A stretch of 64,000 nt of DNA from Agrococcus lahaulensis DSM 17612. Its GTDB lineage: Bacteria; Actinomycetota; Actinomycetes; Actinomycetales; Microbacteriaceae. The notes below the pieces were generated by a model. The model searched no databases and had not been told where the DNA came from. It saw only the letters and a program-made list of their open reading frames with translations. The DNA lies in assembly GCF_000425105.1 (NCBI RefSeq), contig NZ_AULD01000005.1, positions 1-64,000 on the forward strand, read 5' to 3'. Below are positions 54,200 to 62,674 of the stretch, one piece after another (within the stretch, counting starts at the first letter, position 1; each line of letters begins with the position of its first letter). Position numbers and translations under genes: made by a program.

Positions 54200-56053
54200 C
54201 TACGCGTGCGTCGACTGCTGCGCGAAGAGCGTCGCGTAGGTGCCGCCCGCCTCGAGCAACGCCTCGTGCGTGCCGCGCTCGACGATGCGGCCGCGATCGA
54301 TGACGAAGATGACGTCGGCGTGCCGGATGGTCGAGAGCCGGTGCGCGATCGCGAGCGTCGTGCGGCCGCGCGCCGCCTCGTCGAGCGCCGCTTGCACGAC
54401 CCGCTCCGAGACGGTGTCGAGCGCGCTCGTCGCCTCGTCGAGCACGAGCACCGCCGGGTCCTTGAGCAGCACGCGCGCGATCGCGATGCGCTGCTTCTCG
54501 CCGCCCGAGAGCCGGTAGCCGCGCTCGCCGACGATCGTGTCGTAGCCGTCGGGGAAGCGATGGATCGTCTCGTAGATGCTGGCGGCGCGCGTCGCGACGT
54601 CGAGCTCCTCCTCGGTCGCGTCGGGCTTGGCGTAGCGGAGGTTCTCGGCGATGGATGCGTGGAAGAGGTAGGGCTCCTGGCTCACGATGCCGATGTTGTC
54701 GGTGAGCACCGCCGGGTCGATCTCGCGCACGTCGGTGCCGGCGAAGCGCACCGCTCCCCCGGTGACCTCGTGCAGCCGCGGCAGCAGGTAGCCGATCGTC
54801 GTCTTGCCCGCGCCGGAGGGGCCGACGAACGCGGCGAACGTGCCGGGCTCGAGCGTGAACGAGATGCCGTCGAGCGTGTTGGGCTCGTCGGCCTTCGCGT
54901 CGGGGTAGCGGAAGCGCACGTCGTCGAACTCGACCTCGCCGAGCCGCGCCGGCTCGATGGGCTTCGGCGTCGCGGGCGGCGTGATCGCCGGCTGCAGGTC
55001 GAGGTACTCGAAGATGCGGGCGAAGAGCGCGCCGGAGGTCTGCAAGTCGAGGCCGACGCGGAGCAGGCCCATGAGCGGCATGAGCAGGCGCGACTGCACG
55101 GTCGTGAAGGCGACGAGCGTGCCGGCGGTGATGCCGGTGTCGCCGCCGACGATGAGGTAGCCGGCGAGCACGTAGACGACCGCGGGCAGCACCGAGATGA
55201 AGATCGACACGAGCGCGAAGAACGTCTGGCCGCTCATCGTGAGCCGCACCTGCAGGCCGACCTGCCGGTCGTTCTCGTCCTGGTAGCGCCGGGACTCGTC
55301 GCGCTGGCGGCCGAACGCCTTCGCGAGCAGGATGCCCGAGACCGAGAGCGCCTCCTGCGTGATGGCGGTCATCTCGCTCAGCGACTCCTGCGTCCGGGTC
55401 GCGATGCGCGCGCGCACCTGCCCGACGCGGCGCTGCAGCAGCACGAGCACCGGCGTGAGCAGCACCGCCATGACCGTCAGCTGCCACGACAGGATGAGCA
55501 TCGTCACGAGGCTCGCGATGACGGTGACGGTGTTCCCGACGACCGACGAGACGGTGTTCGAGAGCACGCTCGCGACGCCGCCGACGTCGTTCTGCAGCCT
55601 CGACTGGATGACGCCGGTCTTCGTGCGCGTGAAGAACGCGAGCTCCATGCTCTGCAGCTTCTCGAACAGCGACACCCGCAGCTGCCCCATCACGCGGTTG
55701 CCGACCTTCGACGTGATGAGCGTCTGCCAGATGCCGAGCAGGCTCGACGAGACCCACAGCGCGACCATGATGCCGACGAGCACCCAGAGCAGCTGCAGGT
55801 CGGGACCCGAGCCGTCGACGGGGAACAGCGCCTCGTCGAAGACCCGCTGCGTCAGGAGCGGCGGGAAGACGGCGATCGCCGCGACGATGAGCACGAGCGC
55901 GATCGTGAGCACGATCTGCGCGCGGTGGGGTGCGAAGAGGGCGAGGATGCGTCGGCCGAGGTTCGGCACACGCGGCGCGCTCGCGTTCGCGGCGCGCTGG
56001 GCGGCCTCGTCGCGCATCGCCACGCGGCCGCCGCCGCCCCGCATCATGGTCAT
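54200..56053 (-). CDS. ABC exporter (membrane and ATPase fused)
   Basis: A type IV ABC half-transporter of 617 residues acting as a homodimer, or a heterodimer with a partner not seen here. Six membrane helices span about 45-340 (starting IVLTIALVLIVAAIAVFPPLL). The ATPase has Walker A GPSGAGKTT, Q-loop SQEPYLF, signature YRLSGGEKQRIAIARVLL, Walker B VLVLDEATSALD and H-loop IAHRLST, all intact. It resembles MsbA/LmrA-like multidrug or lipid exporters. The substrate is unknown. It stands alone. Confidence 0.93.
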   Translation of the reverse strand: MTMMRGGGGRVAMRDEAAQRAANASAPRVPNLGRRILALFAPHRAQIVLTIALVLIVAAIAVFPPLLTQRVFDEALFPVDGSGPDLQLLWVLVGIMVALWVSSSLLGIWQTLITSKVGNRVMGQLRVSLFEKLQSMELAFFTRTKTGVIQSRLQNDVGGVASVLSNTVSSVVGNTVTVIASLVTMLILSWQLTVMAVLLTPVLVLLQRRVGQVRARIATRTQESLSEMTAITQEALSVSGILLAKAFGRQRDESRRYQDENDRQVGLQVRLTMSGQTFFALVSIFISVLPAVVYVLAGYLIVGGDTGITAGTLVAFTTVQSRLLMPLMGLLRVGLDLQTSGALFARIFEYLDLQPAITPPATPKPIEPARLGEVEFDDVRFRYPDAKADEPNTLDGISFTLEPGTFAAFVGPSGAGKTTIGYLLPRLHEVTGGAVRFAGTDVREIDPAVLTDNIGIVSQEPYLFHASIAENLRYAKPDATEEELDVATRAASIYETIHRFPDGYDTIVGERGYRLSGGEKQRIAIARVLLKDPAVLVLDEATSALDTVSERVVQAALDEAARGRTTLAIAHRLSTIRHADVIFVIDRGRIVERGTHEALLEAGGTYATLFAQQSTHA

Positions 56054-56137
56054 GGGCTCACGCTATCGGCGCGTGCCGACGGCCACGGCTCGGCGGCTCC
56101 CAGGTGCGCGACACCTCGACGGTCCACGCTCCGGAGC

Positions 56138-56680
56138 ATGACGGATGTGCCAGCCCGCTGGGCGACGTGGGGACTGCTGGGCGCGTGGTCGCTCCACGAC
56201 CTCGAGGAGGGCGTGACGATGCCCGGATGGACCGCGCGCACCGCCGAGGCGCTCGATCGCCGCGGGCTCGCGGCGGTCGGCAGGCTCGTGCGGCGCTCGC
56301 GCGCGGAGGTGTGGACCGCGATCGGCCTCGTGTGCGTGCCGTTCGCGATCGCGGCCGCGGAGGGCGCGCGCACGGCCGGCCGCAGCGCGCTCTACCAGGG
56401 CGCGCTCCTCGGCTACGGGCTCCACGCGATCACGCACGTCGGCTCGTCGATCGCCTGGCGGGGCTACACGCCGGGCGTCGCGACGGCGCCGGTGCTCGTG
56501 GCCGGCTTCTCGATCGCCGCCGCGGGCGAGCTGCTGCGCCGGCGGGTGCCGCTGCGCCCCGCCGCCACCGGCATCGCGGTCGCGCTCGGCGCGTGGGTGC
56601 CGCTCGCACACGTCGTCGCGCGCCGCTGGACGTCCGGCGACCGGGGACCGCGGCTGCCCACTCGGCGGCCGCGACCGTGA
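56138..56680 (+). CDS. HXXEE-domain membrane protein
   Basis: A 180-residue membrane protein with the signature His-Asp-Leu-Glu-Glu (WSLHDLEEGVTMPGW, near residue 20) of the HXXEE family, a second His pair in HAITHVGSSI and YTPGVATAPVLV downstream. About four helices are predicted. These acidic/His motifs look like a metal or catalytic site within the membrane, but no function is known. The ATG at 56138 starts the homology; the ribosome-binding site is weak. Confidence 0.82.
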   Translation: MTDVPARWATWGLLGAWSLHDLEEGVTMPGWTARTAEALDRRGLAAVGRLVRRSRAEVWTAIGLVCVPFAIAAAEGARTAGRSALYQGALLGYGLHAITHVGSSIAWRGYTPGVATAPVLVAGFSIAAAGELLRRRVPLRPAATGIAVALGAWVPLAHVVARRWTSGDRGPRLPTRRPRP

Positions 56681-56777
56681 GCTCGATCGTCCGGAGCGGG
56701 CATGTGCGCCCGCGTTCGTGCTGACGGACCGCTCAGCCCGATCGGTCTCGCTCCCCGATGTGCCATGCTCTCCATCC

Positions 56778-57254
56778 ATGGGCGTCGACGAGACCTTCTG
56801 GATGCCGCCGCTGGAGCGCGTGGACATCTGCGGTGCCGACGGCGCGCCGATCGCCTTCGGCTCGCGATGGAACGGGATGCCGCCGGAGGATGCCTACGGC
56901 GTCGCCTCGCACACCGAGCGCTACGCGCCGCTGCACGGCGTCGCCGACGCGCTCCTCGCGCACGTGCTGGCGACGCGCGCGTGCAGCGTCGGGCAGAGCC
57001 CGCTCGAGCGCGGCGAGCTGCGCGCGCTCAGCCTCCGCGCGGAGGCGGGCGCCGAAGGCGCTCCCCGGCTCGCGGCCATCCGGCTCGCGTGGACCGACTT
57101 CCCAGGCGTCACTGCCGAGATCGGTCGCGATGTGCCCGAGGCGGCGCCCGTATGCGGATGCGACGCGTGCGACGAGGACGTCGTCGCGGCGGCCGAGTCG
57201 TTCGCCGACGCCGTGCTGCGGGCGGTCGCGGACTGGCCACCCAGGGCGCGCTGA
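56778..57254 (+). CDS. DUF6226 family protein
   Basis: A 158-residue soluble protein. The pattern RWNGMPPEDAYGVASHTERYAPLHGVADALLAHV, later FPGV and the Cys cluster VCGCDACDED matches the DUF6226 family that I associate with Microbacteriaceae and relatives. The CxCxxC cluster suggests a metal site. The function is unknown. The ATG at 56778 gives the family start; the frame is open 20 codons further upstream without similarity. Confidence 0.8.
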   Translation: MGVDETFWMPPLERVDICGADGAPIAFGSRWNGMPPEDAYGVASHTERYAPLHGVADALLAHVLATRACSVGQSPLERGELRALSLRAEAGAEGAPRLAAIRLAWTDFPGVTAEIGRDVPEAAPVCGCDACDEDVVAAAESFADAVLRAVADWPPRAR

Positions 57255-57261
57255 CTCCCGC

Positions 57262-57454
57262 CTACGCGCGCAACCGCATCCCTCTCGTCTCGAGCGCGTC
57301 GCACCGCCTTCGGGCCGACGCCGTGCAGCGCGAGCAGCTCCGCCTCGGTCAGCGCGGCGGCCTGCCCGAGCGTCGTAATGCCGTGCTCCGCGAGCGCACG
57401 GGCGGCGACCCGCCCGACGCCAAGCAGCTGCGCGATCGGCTCGTCGACGTCCAC
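57262..57454 (-). pseudogene. Helix-hairpin-helix protein, probably frameshifted near its end
   Basis: From a GTG at 57454 the frame reads PIAQLLGVGRVAARALAEHGITTLGQAAALTEAELLALHGVGPKAV, a double helix-hairpin-helix protein of a small family that normally ends about 15 residues later with something like LREALAERGL. Here the frame runs on into the antisense of the DUF6226 gene. In the +1 frame just after GPKA the sequence gives ALETRGMRLRA and stop at 57262, eight bases past the DUF6226 stop, which looks like the lost natural end. A small deletion with frameshift is the simplest reading. A sequencing error is the other. Confidence 0.55.
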
Positions 57455-57477
57455 GCCGCGAGCATCCCACGCACGAC

Positions 57478-57510
57478 GAAGGGCCGCACCCTTGCGGATG
57501 CGGCCCTTCG
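57478..57510 (-). terminator. Terminator of rplJ-rplL
   Basis: CGAAGGGCCGCA pairs with TGCGGCCCTTCG around a short loop, 18 bp beyond the rplL stop codon. Confidence 0.85.
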
Positions 57511-57527
57511 TGCTGGAGCGGGGAACG

Positions 57528-57917
57528 CTACTTGAGCGTCACCGTCGCGCCGGCCTCCTCGAGGTCGGCCTTCGCCTTCTCGGCGTCCTCCTTCTTCGCG
57601 CCCTCGAGCACGTTCGAGGGAGCGCCGTCGACGAGCGCCTTGGCCTCGCCGAGGCCGAGCGACGTGAGCGCACGGACGACCTTGATGACCTGGATCTTCG
57701 CCGAGCCGGCAGCCTCGAGCACGACGTCGAAGGAGTCCTTCTCCTCGACCTCGTCCTCGGCGCCCGCGCCACCGGCGGCCGGGGCCGCGGCGACCGCGAC
57801 GGGAGCCGCAGCGGTGACCTCGAAGGTCTCCTCGAATGCCTTCACGAACTCGCTGAGCTCGATGAGGGTGAGCTCCTTGAACTGCTCGAGCAGCTCTTCA
57901 GTCGACAGCTTTGCCAT
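57528..57917 (-). CDS. rplL: 50S ribosomal protein L7/L12
   Basis: Stalk protein of 129 residues recruiting translation GTPases. The N-terminal dimerisation helices ([27 protein letters not shown]), an Ala/Pro/Gly hinge (about 37-52) and the factor-binding domain with [36 protein letters not shown] are complete. It is the second gene of rplJ-rplL, 33 bp after rplJ, with an AAGGAG ribosome-binding site. Confidence 0.98.
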   Translation of the reverse strand: MAKLSTEELLEQFKELTLIELSEFVKAFEETFEVTAAAPVAVAAAPAAGGAGAEDEVEEKDSFDVVLEAAGSAKIQVIKVVRALTSLGLGEAKALVDGAPSNVLEGAKKEDAEKAKADLEEAGATVTLK

Positions 57918-57950
57918 CGTCTTCTCCTTGTTTCTGGAACTGACCGGGCC

Positions 57951-58469
57951 TTACTCGGCCGCGGACTCCTGCTTGACCCGCAGCGCGTCGACCGCGCGAG
58001 CGGCCTGGGCGAGCGGGGCGTTGAACATGTACGCAGCGCCGAACAGCGAGGCCTTGAAGGCACCGGCCAGCTTGGCCAGCAGCACCTCCCGCGACTCGAG
58101 GTCGGCGAGCTTGTTGACGTCGTCGGTCGAGAGCGGGTTCCCGTCGAAGAAGCCGTTCTTGACCACGAGCGCCGGGTTCGCCTTGGCGAAGGCACGCAGC
58201 TCCTTCGCGACGGCGACCGGGTCGCCGTGCACGAATGCGATCGCCGACGGGCCGACGAGCGAGTCGTCGAACGCGTCGATGCCAGCCTTGTTGGCAGCGA
58301 TCTTGGTGAGCGTGTTCTTCACCACGGCGTACGTCGCGTGCTCACTGATCGATCGGCGCAGCGTCTTCAGCTGGCCGACGGTGAGACCGCGGTACTCGGT
58401 CAGCAGAACGGCGTTCGAGGTCTCGAAGAGGTTCGAGAGCTCGGCGACCGCAGCTTCCTTGTTCGCCAT
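57951..58469 (-). CDS. rplJ: 50S ribosomal protein L10
   Basis: Stalk base protein (172 residues) that binds 23S rRNA and L7/L12 dimers. The N-terminus [39 protein letters not shown] is typical, as is the C-terminal helix ([15 protein letters not shown]) that holds L12. Control is expected through the L10 leader immediately upstream, where L10-L12 binds. Confidence 0.98.
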   Translation of the reverse strand: MANKEAAVAELSNLFETSNAVLLTEYRGLTVGQLKTLRRSISEHATYAVVKNTLTKIAANKAGIDAFDDSLVGPSAIAFVHGDPVAVAKELRAFAKANPALVVKNGFFDGNPLSTDDVNKLADLESREVLLAKLAGAFKASLFGAAYMFNAPLAQAARAVDALRVKQESAAE

Positions 58470-58472
58470 GGT

Positions 58473-58645
58473 GCTCCTTGCGTCGTTGCTGGCTGCCCTG
58501 GCCCGAACATGAAAGAGAGCTCCGGCGCACGCGCACGGAGCTCGGTCCTCGACGGGACTTCACACCTGCGCGGGACGACGCTCCTCGAGCGAGCCTTCGG
58601 TTGCCGCACGCCCTTGCGGGCACGCGCCAACGACCAGCGGTCTTT
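58473..58645 (-). promoter_or_regulatory. L10 leader (autoregulatory mRNA element)
   Basis: The about 170-nt untranslated stretch before rplJ has the features of the ribosomal protein L10 leader on the minus strand: GACCGCTGGTCGT near its 5' side, AACCGAAGGCTCGC and CGCGCAGGTGTGAAG in the middle, and a late hairpin GAGCTCCGTGCGCGTGCGCCGGAGCTC (paired ends GAGCTCCG / CGGAGCTC). L10-L12 binding there represses the operon in other bacteria. Limits are estimated. Confidence 0.8.
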
Positions 58646-58659
58646 GGTATGGGATCAGA

Positions 58660-60171
58660 CTACGGCACGACGGATGCGTCGCGCAAGCCCGCCGCGTCGG
58701 CAGGCTCCATGCGCGGCAGCCGCACGGTGAACGCCGTGCGGCCCGGCCGGCTCTCGAGCGCGATCGTGCCCTGGTGCGCATCCACGAGCGCCTGCACGAT
58801 CGCGAGGCCGAGCCCCGACGAGCCGGTCTCGCGCGAGCGGGACCGGTCGCCGCGCGCGAAGCGCTCGAAGACCGTGCGCTGCTGCTCCTCGGGGATGCCG
58901 GGGCCGGCGTCGACGATCTCGAGCACCGCCTCCCCCGGCTCGGTGCGGAGCGTGACGTCGATCGCCGTGCCGTCGGGCGTGTGCACGCGCGCGTTCGCGA
59001 GCAGGTTCGCGACCACCTGCTGGAGCCGCAGGGCGTCGCCGGGGACGGCGACCGGCTCCTCGGGGAGCATGAGGGAGATCGGATGCGCGGGGCCGGCCGC
59101 CTGCGCGTCGGCGACGGCCTCGACCACGAGCAGCGACAGGTCGACCTCGGCGCGCTCGAGCTCGCGCCCCTCGTCGAGCCGCGCGAGCAGCAGCAGGTCG
59201 TCGACGAGCGCCTGCATGCGGCGCGCCGCCGCCTCGATGCGCTCGAGCGACTCGCGGCTGTCGGGGCGCAGGTCGCCGTCGTGCTTGCGCGTGATCTCGG
59301 CGTAGCCGCGCACGGCCGCGAGCGGCGTGCGCAGCTCGTGCGACGCATCCGCGACGAACTGCCGCACGCGCCGCTCGCTCATGGCCCGCGCGTCGAACGC
59401 CTCCTGGATGTGCGCGAGCATGCGGTTCATCGACTCCTGCACGCGGTCGACCTCGGAGGCGGGGTCGTCGATGTGCACGCGGTTCGTCAGCTGCGCGTCG
59501 CCCGAGGCGAGCGGCAGCTGCGAGATGCGCTCGGCGGTCGCGATGACGGCGGTGAGCGGGCGGAGCGCCCGCCGGATGATGGAGTCGGCGAGCACGAGCA
59601 CGAGCGCGAGCGCTGCGGCGGCCGCGACGGCGATGACGAACGCGAGCGCCGCGAGCGTCTGGTTCGCCTCCGCCATCGACAGCCCGACGATCACGCGCAC
59701 CTGCCCGACCTCGCGCGCGATCGTCCGGTACGAGCCGTAGCTCGGCAGGCTCGCGCTCGTGACGACATCGGTCTCGGCCTCGAGCACCATCCGCTGGTCG
59801 CGCTCCGAGAGCGCGAACCGCTGCCCGAGCCGGTTCATGATGAAGTTGTCGCCGAGCTCGCCCGGCTGGTCCTCGATCGCGAGCAGCGCCCCGGTGGGTG
59901 TCGCGCGGGGGTCGACCGTCGGCCGCTCCCCGGTCGCGAGCGCGTTCGCGACCGAAACGCTCGTGCGATCTGAGAACTCCCGCAGCTGCTCGTCGACGCG
60001 CGACTCGAGCACGACCCGCATCGTCATGACGCTCGCGATCGCGACCGCGGCGGTGAGCAGCGCGAAGAGCGCGACGACCACGACGAGGAGCCGCCGCCGC
60101 AGCGACCACGACGACGGGTTCTGGATGCGTCTGCCCAGCTGAGCCACGGACGCGGGCGGCGACTGGCTCAC
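58660..60171 (-). CDS. Two-component sensor histidine kinase
   Basis: A classical membrane kinase (503 residues). Helix 1 (about 28-52) and helix 2 (about 190-215) enclose an extracellular sensor of about 135 residues. A HAMP domain (about 215-270), the HisKA box FVADASHELRTPLAAVRGYAE with phospho-His near 277, and an ATPase domain with N-box ANLLANARVHTP, DAGPGIPEEQ and GLGLAIVQALV follow. The layout matches actinobacterial MprB/PrrB-like kinases. It lies 16 bp after the response regulator gene. Confidence 0.94.
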   Translation of the reverse strand: MSQSPPASVAQLGRRIQNPSSWSLRRRLLVVVVALFALLTAAVAIASVMTMRVVLESRVDEQLREFSDRTSVSVANALATGERPTVDPRATPTGALLAIEDQPGELGDNFIMNRLGQRFALSERDQRMVLEAETDVVTSASLPSYGSYRTIAREVGQVRVIVGLSMAEANQTLAALAFVIAVAAAAALALVLVLADSIIRRALRPLTAVIATAERISQLPLASGDAQLTNRVHIDDPASEVDRVQESMNRMLAHIQEAFDARAMSERRVRQFVADASHELRTPLAAVRGYAEITRKHDGDLRPDSRESLERIEAAARRMQALVDDLLLLARLDEGRELERAEVDLSLLVVEAVADAQAAGPAHPISLMLPEEPVAVPGDALRLQQVVANLLANARVHTPDGTAIDVTLRTEPGEAVLEIVDAGPGIPEEQQRTVFERFARGDRSRSRETGSSGLGLAIVQALVDAHQGTIALESRPGRTAFTVRLPRMEPADAAGLRDASVVP

Positions 60172-60187
60172 CTCGAGCAGGCCTCCG

Positions 60188-60940
60188 TCACTCGGCGGCG
60201 CGCAGCTGGTAGCCGACGCCGCGCACCGTGTGGATCATGGGCGGGCCGAGCGTGTCGATCTTCTTGCGGAGGTAGGAGATGTAGAGCTCGACCACGCTCG
60301 CGCGGCCGCCGAAGTCGTAGGACCAGACGCGGTCGAGGATCTGCGCCTTCGAGAGCACGCGGCGCGGGTTGCGCATGAGGTAGCGCAGCAGCTCGAACTC
60401 GGTCGCGGTGAGGTCGATCTGCTTGCCGCCGCGGCGCACCTCGTAGGAGTCCTCGTCCATCATGAGGTCGCCGACCCAGAGCACGCTCGACTCCTCGGCG
60501 GCGGTCGCGGTGCGGCGGATGAGGCCCCGGAGCCGCGCGACGACCTCCTCGAGGCCGAACGGCTTCGTGACGTAGTCGTCGCCGCCGGCGGTGAGCCCTG
60601 CGACGCGGTCGTCGAGCGAGTCCTTCGCGGTGAGGAAGAGCACGGGCACGTCGAAGCCGGCGGAGCGGAGCCGCTGGAGGACGGTGAGCCCGTCGATGTC
60701 GGGGAGCATGATGTCGAGCACGACGGCGTCGGGGCGGAACTCGCGCACCGCCTGCAGGGCCTGCTGGCCGTTGGCGGCGGTCTTGACGTCCCAGCCCTCG
60801 TACTTGAGGCCCATCGCGACGAGGTCGGCGAGGCTCTGCTCGTCGTCGACGACCACGATGCGGATGGGCGAGCCGTCCTGGCGGGTGAGGCGGGGCTGCG
60901 CCCGCAGCTTCTGCTGAGCGGTGTCGGTCATGCCAACCAT
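60188..60940 (-). CDS. OmpR-family response regulator
   Basis: A 250-residue regulator with receiver (IVVVDDEQSLADLVAM, phospho-Asp in VVLDIMLPD near 73, Lys in VTKPF) and a C-terminal winged-helix domain (IDLTATEFELLRYLMRNPRRVLSKAQILDRVW...VVELYISYLRKKID...IHTVRGVGYQL). The 20-residue N-terminal extension with Gln and Arg is unusual but common in actinobacteria. The ATG at 60940 follows AGGGGGA; an in-frame ATG at 60931 is equally possible. It is transcribed with the kinase downstream. Confidence 0.94.
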   Translation of the reverse strand: MVGMTDTAQQKLRAQPRLTRQDGSPIRIVVVDDEQSLADLVAMGLKYEGWDVKTAANGQQALQAVREFRPDAVVLDIMLPDIDGLTVLQRLRSAGFDVPVLFLTAKDSLDDRVAGLTAGGDDYVTKPFGLEEVVARLRGLIRRTATAAEESSVLWVGDLMMDEDSYEVRRGGKQIDLTATEFELLRYLMRNPRRVLSKAQILDRVWSYDFGGRASVVELYISYLRKKIDTLGPPMIHTVRGVGYQLRAAE

Positions 60941-61023
60941 TGCGCCACATCCCCCTGTGCATCGGTGCCCCATAGCCTATGCGCATCCTGTGCGTCTCCT
61001 TTCCCAGCCCGACGCATCCGTCG

Positions 61024-62013
61024 TCACGGCACGACGCGCGAGAACGCGCCCGTGCGGAGCCACTGCTCGAGGCGGCCGATCGAGGTGCGCAGGTACGGCA
61101 GCGACTCGGCGCGGAGGCTCGCGGTCGTCGAGCTGAGCAGCGCGTTGGCGAGCAGCAGCTGCCGCGCGGCGACGAGGGCCTCGAAGTCGGCGGGCGAGAC
61201 CTCCGGCAGCGGGGCGAGCTCGGCGTAGCCGGCCAGGAGCGCGCGCTCGGGCGCGGGGTCGCCGCCGCGGAGGTAGAAGGCCGAGATGGCGAGGTCGAGC
61301 ACCGGCAGGCCGAAGCCGCAGTCGTCGAAGTCGAACACCGCGACCCGGCCGCCGTGCCACTTGAGGTTGCCGCCGTGGAGGTCGGCGTGGATGGGGCGGA
61401 GCGCCGCGCCGCGGTGCAGCCGCTCGAACGCGTCGGCCGCGCGCTCCCACGCCTCGGCGAGCACGGATCGCTCCCGCGGATCGAGGCCCGGCGCCTCCGA
61501 GAGCAGGTCGGCGTCGCCGAAGAGCGGCGCGTCGAGCCGCGGGAGGCTCGATCCCTCGGGCGGGCGCCAGTGCTCGGCGTGCTCGTGCAGCCTCGCCATC
61601 GTGCGCCCGAGCTGCCGCGCCGACTCCTCGTCGAGCTCGCGCGCATCGGGGCCCTCGAGCCACGACGCGATCGTCACGAGCACGCTGCGGCCGAGCGCGG
61701 GCGAGTCGACCTCGACCGACCAGCGCCCGTCGAGCGCGCGCAGCGGCTCGGGCACGCGCACGTCGGTGCGCTCGGCGATGTCGGCGAGCCACGACTGCTG
61801 CGCCGCGGCGTGCGCCGGCGTGCTGTGCGAGTTCGTGCCGACGCGCAGCGCGAAGCGGCGGCCGCGCTCGTCGTCGACCGCGAACGTCGTGTTGTAGCCG
61901 TGCAGCACGGGCTCCATGCGCGCGACCTCGAGCCCGAAGGCGTCGGCGGCGGCGAGCGCGGCGGGGCGCAGCGCCTCGACCTGCATCGCCTCGTCGAGGT
62001 CGTCGTAGCCCAT
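61024..62013 (-). CDS. Phosphotransferase (APH / homoserine kinase-like fold)
   Basis: A protein-kinase-like small-molecule kinase of 329 residues. The catalytic loop is IHADLHGGNLKWHGG near 207 and the metal-binding motif is VFDFDDCGFG, both intact. The N-lobe contains GYNTTFAV as a glycine-rich-loop analogue. It belongs to the phosphotransferase-enzyme family (PF01636) that includes aminoglycoside, homoserine and choline kinases; the substrate is not predictable, so it should not be read as an antibiotic-resistance gene. It is divergent from the YqaJ-type nuclease gene (65 bp gap). Confidence 0.87.
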   Translation of the reverse strand: MGYDDLDEAMQVEALRPAALAAADAFGLEVARMEPVLHGYNTTFAVDDERGRRFALRVGTNSHSTPAHAAAQQSWLADIAERTDVRVPEPLRALDGRWSVEVDSPALGRSVLVTIASWLEGPDARELDEESARQLGRTMARLHEHAEHWRPPEGSSLPRLDAPLFGDADLLSEAPGLDPRERSVLAEAWERAADAFERLHRGAALRPIHADLHGGNLKWHGGRVAVFDFDDCGFGLPVLDLAISAFYLRGGDPAPERALLAGYAELAPLPEVSPADFEALVAARQLLLANALLSSTTASLRAESLPYLRTSIGRLEQWLRTGAFSRVVP

Positions 62014-62077
62014 GCCGACATCCCACCACGGCGGCGCGCTGGTCGGTCGGCGGGGCGCGAGGTGGGAGGATGGAGGG

Positions 62078-62674
62078 GTGGACCTGCAGCTCGACATCTT
62101 CGGCGACGAGGCCCGCCTCGCGTCGCACACGAGCCGCATCCTCGCCTACTCGAGCGACCGCATCGCGTGGCTCCGAGCACGATCGGGCGGCGTGACCGCG
62201 ACCGATGCCGCGCGGCTCAGCACGCAGCGCTCGATCACGGCCGTCGCGCGCGAGAAGACGAGCCTGCGCGGCTTCAGCGGCAACGCGTTCACCGACCACG
62301 GCCGCGCGCGCGAGCCGCACATCGCGCGCTGGGTGCACGACCACTTCTCGCTCGTGCCCTCGGACGCGCTCTTCCACGCCGCGCCGGACCGCCGCCACCT
62401 CGCGACCCCCGACTGCGTGAGCGACGACGGCGCGGTGCTCGCCGAGATCAAGACGACGTCGCGGCCGTTCGAGAAGATCCCGAAGAGCTACTTGCGGCAG
62501 ATCTGGTGGCAGCAGTACGTGCTGGGCGCCGACCGCACCCTGTTCGTGTGGGAGCAGCACGTCGACTTCGTGCCCGTGGGGCCGCCCCGCCACCAGTGGG
62601 TCGAGCGCGACGAGGACGAGATCGCGATGCTCGTCGACCGCGCCGACCAGCTGCTGCAGCTGCTGGCGCGCTGA
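62078..62674 (+). CDS. YqaJ-like / lambda-exonuclease-fold nuclease
   Basis: A 198-residue PD-(D/E)xK nuclease of the YqaJ type. The first catalytic acid region is ITAVAREKTSLRGFSGNAFTDHGRAREPHIARW. The core motif is ATPDCVSDDGAVLAEIKTT (Asp, then Glu-x-Lys), and the Gln in YLRQIWWQQYVLGA is characteristic. Relatives act in phage recombination, but chromosomal copies in actinobacteria are common. The GTG start at 62078 follows GGAGGATGGAGG. The stop overlaps the next gene's start by one base (TGATG). Confidence 0.85.
   Translation: MDLQLDIFGDEARLASHTSRILAYSSDRIAWLRARSGGVTATDAARLSTQRSITAVAREKTSLRGFSGNAFTDHGRAREPHIARWVHDHFSLVPSDALFHAAPDRRHLATPDCVSDDGAVLAEIKTTSRPFEKIPKSYLRQIWWQQYVLGADRTLFVWEQHVDFVPVGPPRHQWVERDEDEIAMLVDRADQLLQLLAR

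Noticed and set aside
61024-62013. Aminoglycoside resistance gene
   Set aside because: The fold is shared by many small-molecule kinases; no substrate-specific motif supports resistance.
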